A DNA stretch of 36,563 nt, from the NCBI RefSeq assembly GCF_905221025.1, contig NZ_CAJNBL010000030.1:1-36563 (forward strand), in the 5' to 3' direction. Position numbers and translations under genes: made by a program. The stretch is from Candidatus Nitrotoga fabula. GTDB taxonomy: Bacteria; Pseudomonadota; Gammaproteobacteria; Burkholderiales; Gallionellaceae. Below, in pieces: positions 32,809 through 36,563 of the stretch (its first letter is position 1; each line of letters starts with the position of its first letter). Below the pieces are notes generated by a model. It was not told the DNA's origin, made no database searches, and was given only the letters and a program-made list of their open reading frames with translations.

Positions 32809-35800
32809 TCAGCCCATTCCTTTTGCCAGGAAATCCAGGCGGTCGCGGAGGATTTTGCCCACTGCCTGGTGGCTGTAGCGGGCCGCCATGTCAGCCGCGG
32901 CGCAGGCTGAAATGCGCCGGCGGTATTGCGGGTCTGCGAACAGGCGGGCCATGAATTCCGCCGCATGGTCGATATCGGGGTCCGCCCACATCCAGCCGGG
33001 CTCATATTCCAGGTATTGCCGCGGCTTGACCGGTATCAGCGTGTAGTCAACCAGGCAGCTGTTCCCGTCGTTCATGAATTCCAGGTTGCCCGAATAAGCG
33101 GTGCCGATCACCGGCTTGCCCAGCGCCATGCATTCCGCCATTCCCAGGCCCAGTCCTTCCGAGCGATGCAGCGAAACATAGGCATCACATACGCTTTGCA
33201 GCCCATGCATTTCCCCGCGGGAGAGCAGGCGGTTCAGAATCGTGATCCGGGAGTCTTGTCCGGCCATTTCCTGCAGCAAGGCGAATTTTTCCGGTTGCAA
33301 ATGCTCATTGTGGCATTTGATGACCAGGCCTGCCTGGTTTTCCCGGACAGAAAAGGCGCGCCGGAATGCCTCGATTACCGCCCAAGGGTTTTTCCTGTCT
33401 GCATAAGAACTGAAATCAAAATTGAACAGGAACAGAAAAGGGTGATCCGGCAGAGAGAAATCGCTGCGCCGGTAGGGTCGTTCAAGTGCCACTTCGATGG
33501 CATGAGGGATCCGGATGACGGGCTTCCCGGTAGCCCGCCTGGCAAGCCGCTCGATGAATTCGCTGGCGACCCAGATTTCATCGATCCGTTCGAGCGCAGG
33601 CCGCCATTTTTCCGGAATGGGGTCGATTTCCCAGAACAGGTAGCTGATGGTGCGCCGCCCGCGCAGGCTGCCCTGCTCGCAATAGCGTCGCCATGCCAGC
33701 TCGAGCTGGCCCGGGGGAACAAAAAACAAAGTGTTGCGCTGGCTGTTGCTGCGGGTCAGCAGAGCGTCCAGGTTGCGGTTGGTTTGCCTGCACTCCAGCA
33801 TGACGTCCGCGTCGTGCAGGTTGGCGGCAATGCCGCCGGCATGGCAGGTCGCCGCCAGGGTGCGCACGCTTTCGGCAAGGCCGAACTCCCATCTGAAATA
33901 GCCGACCAGGTTCAGGCCATTCCCGGTTACGGGTTCGGGTTCCGGCAGGGCTTCCTCCTGCTGCGCGAGGCGGTCCTCCAGACTGGTCAGCATATCCGGG
34001 GCCAGGGTGATCTGCCCGCGGACAAGGGCTTTTGCCAGGTGCGCGTATCCGTTCGTCGCGCGCGACGGGGCGAATTCGTTTTCCGGCGAAGAAGACATCG
34101 CCCTGACGAGATAATCCGCGACCATTTTTCCATGCTTTTCGCGGTCCTGTCCGGGTTGCGACCCGGCGCCATGCTTCCCGGCCAGCCGGGTGCGGTACAG
34201 GCGGGCAGGCACCAGGCAGGGCTCGGCAAGATACAGCGCGCGCAGGCAGAAGTCCCGGACAAGGCAGGGCTGATTGGCGCGGAAGCCGCCGAGCCTATCA
34301 TGCAGCGTTCGCGAGAAAAACAGGTTTCCGCCGGCAATCACAGGGTTCACGGCATCAAGCAGTGCGCTGCCGACCGTGTCCGCCGAGGACAGGGCGTCCT
34401 CGACCCTGGAAAGGGTATAGTCCCGGCTTCCGCTGGCGGGGGAAATGGCCTGGTCGTGCGCATCCAGGTCTTCGCACCGCGAAAATCCCCAGGAAAAGCC
34501 GCGTCGCGCGACCTGTTCCACCATTTGTGCGATTCGCTCCGGCGCGAACCGGTCTGCCGGGTGCAGCGGGTGGATGAACTCCCCGCAGCTGGCAGCGATG
34601 GCCGCATTCCATGCGGCTTCCGCCTCCCGGCTGGCCGTCGGCGTGACCCGTCGGTGCGGGAACGGGAAATCCTGCAGCCGGTTCCGGATTTTTTCCGCAG
34701 AATCATTGGGAGAAGCATCGTCCACGACGACCAGCTCCAGATTGCGGTAGGTTTGCGCGCGCACCGATTCCAGGGAATCCCCGATGCCGGCGGCATCCTC
34801 AGAATAGACCATCACCACGCTGACCAGTGGCTGGAAATCGGGACGGCAGGTCCGGGCGGTCAGCCAGCGGTCGTAATCCCGGCGCAGCCTGGAGCGCAGT
34901 TCCGTGTCGCGGCCCAGCATGCGGGTGCCCAGCGCCAGGCCGTAATTAAACAGGATGCCCGGCGCCTGCCAGCCGGTCAGTTCGCCGGCGCGGCGGATCA
35001 GGCCGGATGCCTCGCGGACCCGGTGCAGGCTGAACAGGACGACCCCGAGCATGTGCAGCGCCCTGGGATCGTCGTTTTTGTGCCGGAGCGCCTGACGGTA
35101 GAGCTGTTCCGCGCGTTCGAAATCCCGGGTGCGCTGCGCGGCAATGGCCAGTTCCATGATGGAATCGAACGACGCGGGGGTTCCGGGCACGGCGAGCGTG
35201 CTCCACCTTCCGCAGCATTGCTCGTAGCGCTTTCTGCTGCCGCAGGGGCAGGCCTTCAGACGATTCAGCAGGACGGAGGCCCCGGGAGAGCCAACCTTCA
35301 TCCTGCTTGCAAGAACCTGGCGCAGATTAAAGAATGCCAGGGGCTGATAGTCGCTCGTGGTCAGAAGCAGATTCAGGTCTTCGCTGATTTCGATTCCTTT
35401 GGGGCCACCCTCCTGCGGATTCACCCGGCCTTTCCTGAAAACCTCCTCGCTCATCACCCGGAACGAGCCGGCCGGGAAATAGGTTCCTGCCCAGCGATCG
35501 CCATTTCGCTCGTAAATGTGCACGAACGGCGCGCCGGCATCGGCCACGACCAGAAACCGGTCCTGCATCGCGAAGCGGATGCCGTGAGGATAGGTGGCGC
35601 CATACAATAGGGCGCAGGGGGGGCTGTCCCGGCTCAGTTCCGGGGTGTTTTCATACAGGAAAACGCAGTGCTTGCCGTGGTTGCTGATCGCAATCCAGCG
35701 ACCCTCACCGCTGACCGACACCCCGTCCGGAATATCGAGGCCCGAGACGAGCAGCATTTCATTCTGCTGCAAGGCCGGGGAGGCATTCATGTCCAGGATG

Positions 35801-36279
35801 TGGCGGGAAACGTAGTGGGAATAATTGTTGCAGATCAGCACTTCGTAGCCCCTGCCCTTCAGTCCGGTTGCCGCAATCGACCCGGGGGAATGGAGCCAGG
35901 GGTTGTGCGAAAAAATTTCCAGATCAGGTAGCTCAACCCTGCGGTTTGCATTGCTGCGAGGCGGCAGCTGCAGCGCCGATACCCCGCCCTGGCGGTTGGC
36001 CACGAGCAGGGTCTGGTCGTCCAGGAAAGCCAGGCCATGCGGATCCTTCAGCCCGGGCGAGGAGATTTCCAGGAAATTGCGGATGGCCAGGCGGGGTTGC
36101 GCATTCGTGCCGTCGCGATCCATTTCAAGCAGCAAAATCCGGTTGCGGATGAATCCGGCGATGGCCAGGCGCCGGCCATCCGGGGACAGCTTGATATCTT
36201 CGGTGCGCCCCAGCCCGATCAGGGCTTCCTGAACTTGCCGGGTTATGACAGGCTGGGGATTCATCGGGGTATCGTGCAT
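32809..36279 (-). CDS. Multidomain glycosyltransferase: beta-propeller, SEC-C motif, TPR-like helices, GT2 and GT4 domains
   Basis: A 1156-residue protein; ATG 36279 or, five codons later, ATG 36264. The first ~340 residues look like a beta-propeller, with repeated blade motifs such as LSPDGRRLAIAG and PHGLAFLDDQTLLVANRQGG. A SEC-C zinc motif CPCGSRKRYEQCCG is at 344-357. TPR-like helices follow (about 370-460: FERAEQLYRQAL). A GT2-type domain (about 484-700) starts PLVSVVMVYSE and has the DDAS metal site at 520-523. A GT4-type domain (about 790-1156) has the EGLGLGMAE motif with Glu1041 and Glu1049, nucleotide-sugar binding style. No signal peptide or membrane helix. The gene is markedly GC-rich. 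It is likely a cytoplasmic enzyme making a surface or protein-linked glycan; the substrates are unknown. Confidence 0.85.
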   Translation of the reverse strand: MHDTPMNPQPVITRQVQEALIGLGRTEDIKLSPDGRRLAIAGFIRNRILLLEMDRDGTNAQPRLAIRNFLEISSPGLKDPHGLAFLDDQTLLVANRQGGVSALQLPPRSNANRRVELPDLEIFSHNPWLHSPGSIAATGLKGRGYEVLICNNYSHYVSRHILDMNASPALQQNEMLLVSGLDIPDGVSVSGEGRWIAISNHGKHCVFLYENTPELSRDSPPCALLYGATYPHGIRFAMQDRFLVVADAGAPFVHIYERNGDRWAGTYFPAGSFRVMSEEVFRKGRVNPQEGGPKGIEISEDLNLLLTTSDYQPLAFFNLRQVLASRMKVGSPGASVLLNRLKACPCGSRKRYEQCCGRWSTLAVPGTPASFDSIMELAIAAQRTRDFERAEQLYRQALRHKNDDPRALHMLGVVLFSLHRVREASGLIRRAGELTGWQAPGILFNYGLALGTRMLGRDTELRSRLRRDYDRWLTARTCRPDFQPLVSVVMVYSEDAAGIGDSLESVRAQTYRNLELVVVDDASPNDSAEKIRNRLQDFPFPHRRVTPTASREAEAAWNAAIAASCGEFIHPLHPADRFAPERIAQMVEQVARRGFSWGFSRCEDLDAHDQAISPASGSRDYTLSRVEDALSSADTVGSALLDAVNPVIAGGNLFFSRTLHDRLGGFRANQPCLVRDFCLRALYLAEPCLVPARLYRTRLAGKHGAGSQPGQDREKHGKMVADYLVRAMSSSPENEFAPSRATNGYAHLAKALVRGQITLAPDMLTSLEDRLAQQEEALPEPEPVTGNGLNLVGYFRWEFGLAESVRTLAATCHAGGIAANLHDADVMLECRQTNRNLDALLTRSNSQRNTLFFVPPGQLELAWRRYCEQGSLRGRRTISYLFWEIDPIPEKWRPALERIDEIWVASEFIERLARRATGKPVIRIPHAIEVALERPYRRSDFSLPDHPFLFLFNFDFSSYADRKNPWAVIEAFRRAFSVRENQAGLVIKCHNEHLQPEKFALLQEMAGQDSRITILNRLLSRGEMHGLQSVCDAYVSLHRSEGLGLGMAECMALGKPVIGTAYSGNLEFMNDGNSCLVDYTLIPVKPRQYLEYEPGWMWADPDIDHAAEFMARLFADPQYRRRISACAAADMAARYSHQAVGKILRDRLDFLAKGMG

Positions 36280-36288
36280 GTCGGGTCT

Positions 36289-36294
36289 ATTATA
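36289..36294 (-). promoter_or_regulatory. Possible -10 box for the glycosyltransferase gene
   Basis: On the minus strand TATAAT (36294-36289) lies 10 bases before the ATG at 36279. If it is used, the transcript would be nearly leaderless or start at the second ATG (36264). No good -35 is visible upstream. Confidence 0.3.
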
Positions 36295-36301
36295 GTAATG
36301 G

Positions 36302-36502
36302 TCATTCTTCGCGCCGCTTGGCCAGCCCGGAAAGCACGGCCACCATCAGCAGGCTGGATACCCAGCCAAATAGGGTTTCAAGCCACATCAGCAAGCGGGT
36401 GGCATGCTTCCAGTCAAACAGGGTCAGATGGTATGGACGCCTCCCCCCGGCAGCGGGAAGTGGCACACTGGCACGAGGGGATCCTCGCTGTAACGGCATC
36501 AA
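36302..36502 (-). pseudogene. Short membrane-helix ORF, possibly the remnant end of a larger membrane protein
   Basis: The 66-residue frame ends with a hydrophobic, tryptophan-containing stretch (LFGWVSSLLMVAVLSGLAKRREE) preceded by LTLFDWKHATRLLMWLET. It looks like the last helix and basic tail of a larger membrane protein; the first 25 residues look like unrelated Pro/Arg-rich sequence. There is no ribosome site for a start within it. The fragment lies 20 bases upstream of the glycosyltransferase gene on the same strand. I cannot name the family. Confidence 0.35.
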
Positions 36503-36509
36503 TGTGCCA
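36461..36509. repeat. Nested inverted repeats upstream of the last gene
   Basis: TGGCACA at 36461-36467 is the reverse complement of TGTGCCA at 36503-36509. Inside lies a second, compact hairpin CGAGG (36474-36478) / CCTCG (36483-36487) with a 4-base loop. The structure ends 44 bases before the ATG of the next gene. It could be a regulatory leader or a boundary of an inserted segment. Confidence 0.45.
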
Positions 36510-36553
36510 AAGTGGAGAAGCTGAACCCAACCACTTGAACAGGAGGATCCGAA

Positions 36554-36563
36554 ATGAAGAATA
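36554..36563 (+). CDS. Start of a further gene, cut by the window edge
   Basis: A very strong Shine-Dalgarno AGGAGG at 36541-36546 is followed after 7 bases by ATG at 36554. Only three codons (Met-Lys-Asn) are visible. The Met-Lys-Asn start would fit a secreted or membrane protein signal, but nothing can be concluded. Confidence 0.55.

Noticed and set aside
32926-35610. 894-codon open frame on the plus strand
   Set aside because: It is exactly antisense to the recognised glycosyltransferase gene. It has no domain, is full of Arg/Gly/Pro/Gln typical of GC-rich shadow frames, and lacks a ribosome site.
1-36563. CRISPR arrays, tRNA or rRNA genes, prophage or toxin-antitoxin modules
   Set aside because: No regularly spaced repeats, no tRNA-like cloverleaf or rRNA stretches, and no phage or toxin gene signatures were found on reading both strands.

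Overview
The window looks like chromosomal DNA of a betaproteobacterium, most plausibly a Nitrosomonadaceae (Nitrosomonas-like) organism. This is an inference from the protein style (DnaK/DnaJ/GrpE, FabI, RegB/RegA, NsrR/Hmp, RadA) and from moderate GC with AT-rich intergenic regions; no ribosomal RNA is present to fix the taxonomy. Almost every gene is a recognisable housekeeping or stress gene. There is no CRISPR array, no tRNA or rRNA gene, and no intact mobile element.

Layout. Positions 1-114 are the last codons of an IS630-type transposase. From about 0.3 to 4.4 kb, on the minus strand, lies the heat-shock cluster grpE-dnaK-dnaJ, with a near-consensus sigma-32 promoter before grpE and a second candidate before dnaK. 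Then come a 12-helix MFS permease (+), a periplasmic PbpG-type D-Ala-D-Ala peptidase (+) and fabI (-). From 8.1 to 9.1 kb is a decayed tract with a frameshifted IS3-family transposase remnant, followed by a cytoplasmic ankyrin-repeat protein. Next are mobA, a LonB/LonC-like AAA-linked serine protease, a P2A (Ca2+-type) ATPase and a ROK-independent glucokinase, all on plus. The large smc gene (-) is divergent from queF (+), which is followed by a NYN-LOTUS RNA-processing-type protein, a RegB/RegA redox two-component pair with a 4-base overlap, the tRNA hydroxylase trhO, a Sel1-repeat protein and radA.

From 28.6 to 31.4 kb there is a small acidic protein of unknown function and a classic nitrosative-stress module: hmp (flavohaemoglobin, NO dioxygenase) divergent from nsrR, with an imperfect dyad between them that is a good candidate NsrR operator. 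An endonuclease/exonuclease/phosphatase-family protein follows. The right end (32.8-36.3 kb) is clearly more GC-rich and carries one unusual 1156-residue gene. It fuses a beta-propeller, a SEC-C zinc motif, TPR-like helices, a GT2-type glycosyltransferase domain and a GT4-type glycosyltransferase domain. This is the most novel item in the window. The last bases hold nested inverted repeats, a strong Shine-Dalgarno sequence and the first codons of a further gene.

Functional themes are protein quality control (GrpE/DnaK/DnaJ, Lon-like protease), redox and NO sensing (RegB/RegA, NsrR/Hmp), genome maintenance (SMC, RadA), envelope synthesis (PbpG, FabI, the glycosyltransferase fusion) and RNA modification or processing (QueF, TrhO, NYN-LOTUS).
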